Of a DNA stretch of 15,138 bases, positions 14,953-15,138 are shown one piece after another. The translations under genes were made by a program, and so were the position numbers. The notes beneath the pieces are model-generated. The model saw nothing but the letters and a program-made list of their open reading frames with translations, was not told the origin of the DNA and did no database searches. The stretch spans positions 1 to 15,138 of the forward strand of contig CAAFHX010000028.1 of the NCBI GenBank assembly GCA_900762815.1. Reading direction: 5' to 3'. Position 1 is the stretch's first letter. Every line of letters starts with the position of its first letter. The stretch is from Candidatus Avelusimicrobium facis (GTDB taxonomy: Bacteria > Elusimicrobiota > Elusimicrobia > Elusimicrobiales > Elusimicrobiaceae).

Positions 14953-14992
14953 TTTTGTTAAATTTTGCCAATACGCAAAATTTAACAAAAAA
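14951..14992. repeat. Perfect 18-bp-arm AT-rich inverted repeat upstream of the prepilin gene
   Basis: TTTTTTGTTAAATTTTGC (14951-14968) and its exact complement (14975-14992) flank the 6-base loop CAATAC. It ends at the prepilin ribosome-binding site. T-runs start the stem and A-runs end it on both strands, the reverse of a terminator, so a terminator role is unlikely. It could be an operator for a dimeric regulator or a 5' mRNA hairpin. A weak promoter-like pair on the minus strand, TTGCAC (15001-15006) and TAAATT (14979-14984) with 16 bases between, overlaps it; if used, transcription would begin in or near the loop and the repeat would act as DNA. Confidence 0.85.
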
Positions 14993-15067
14993 AAAACATT
15001 GTGCAAGCGTTTTAAATGGCGGTGCCCACTTCCACGACGGCAAAAACAAAAAATATAAATCAGGGTC

Positions 15068-15092
15068 ATGCTGAGATGTCTCTGCTCAGCAT
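15068..15092. repeat. Short palindromic element, copy C
   Basis: Perfect 8-bp arms ATGCTGAG (15068-15075) and CTCAGCAT (15085-15092) around a 9-base centre, preceded by GGGTC. The head GGGTCATGCTGAG and the arm and loop sizes resemble copies A and B, pointing to one family whose arms vary in a compensated way. The rest of the non-coding stretch 14993-15138 shows no gene that I can support. Confidence 0.6.
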
Positions 15093-15138
15093 CTTCCATT
15101 TTCCCCGTTGTTTATTTAATAAAGACAACGACCACTAC

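Noticed and set aside
14951..14992. Rho-independent terminator
   Set aside because: The stem is strong but AT-rich, and no U-run follows it on either strand; A-runs do.
14854..15099. Minus-strand open frame of 81 codons upstream of the prepilin start
   Set aside because: It runs through the inverted repeats and promoter region, has no good ribosome-binding site, and resembles no known protein.
15106..15130. CGTTGT / ACAACG near-palindrome at the right edge as a terminator
   Set aside because: Six-bp arms with a weak AT-rich inside and no U-run; too close to the edge to judge.

Overview
The window is chromosomal DNA with dense bacterial housekeeping genes. Its gene content and an abundant-type prepilin (N-terminus GFTLIELLVVV, four C-terminal cysteines, C-end KATNFWEYKY) suggest a gut-associated member of the Elusimicrobiota. 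That assignment is an inference from protein style; there is no rRNA or marker alignment here, so confidence is moderate. No phage, insertion sequence, CRISPR array, tRNA or rRNA gene was seen.

Layout. Positions 1-12519 hold eleven minus-strand genes packed head to tail with gaps of at most about 30 bases and several overlaps. In order of transcription they are: an M50 (site-2-protease-like) membrane protease, scpA, scpB, glgA, an exported alkaline phosphatase, an FtsX-like protein, an EnvC-like degenerate M23 protein, a CtpA-type carboxy-terminal protease, tsaD, a solute-binding-protein homologue with no signal peptide, and a GAF-GAF-GGDEF diguanylate cyclase. A GIY-YIG family protein, cut by the left edge, follows as the twelfth gene. 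Upstream lies an aspartokinase-like gene (minus, 12617-13348) closed by its own hairpin terminator. It shares an 84-base divergent promoter region with gpmA (plus, 13433-14179). gpmA converges with a type IV prepilin gene (minus, 14193-14939). The last 200 bases are non-coding and carry inverted repeats.

How the genes fit together. ScpA/ScpB (chromosome condensation with SMC), FtsX plus the EnvC-like protein (septal wall splitting), CtpA and the M50 protease form a chromosome segregation, division and envelope quality-control set. TsaD (tRNA t6A), GlgA (glycogen), GpmA (glycolysis) and aspartokinase are metabolic housekeeping. The diguanylate cyclase and the solute-binding homologue look like a possible sensing pair.

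Most worth a second look: (i) a cluster of short palindromic elements lying in frame inside the leader-coding part of the prepilin gene, with a related copy upstream; (ii) a perfect 18-bp-arm inverted repeat just before the prepilin ribosome-binding site; (iii) the solute-binding-protein homologue that starts exactly where a mature exported protein would start; (iv) an aspartokinase with no ACT regulatory domain; (v) an FtsX/EnvC pair with no adjacent ftsE. I did not find a clear, wholly new multi-gene system.
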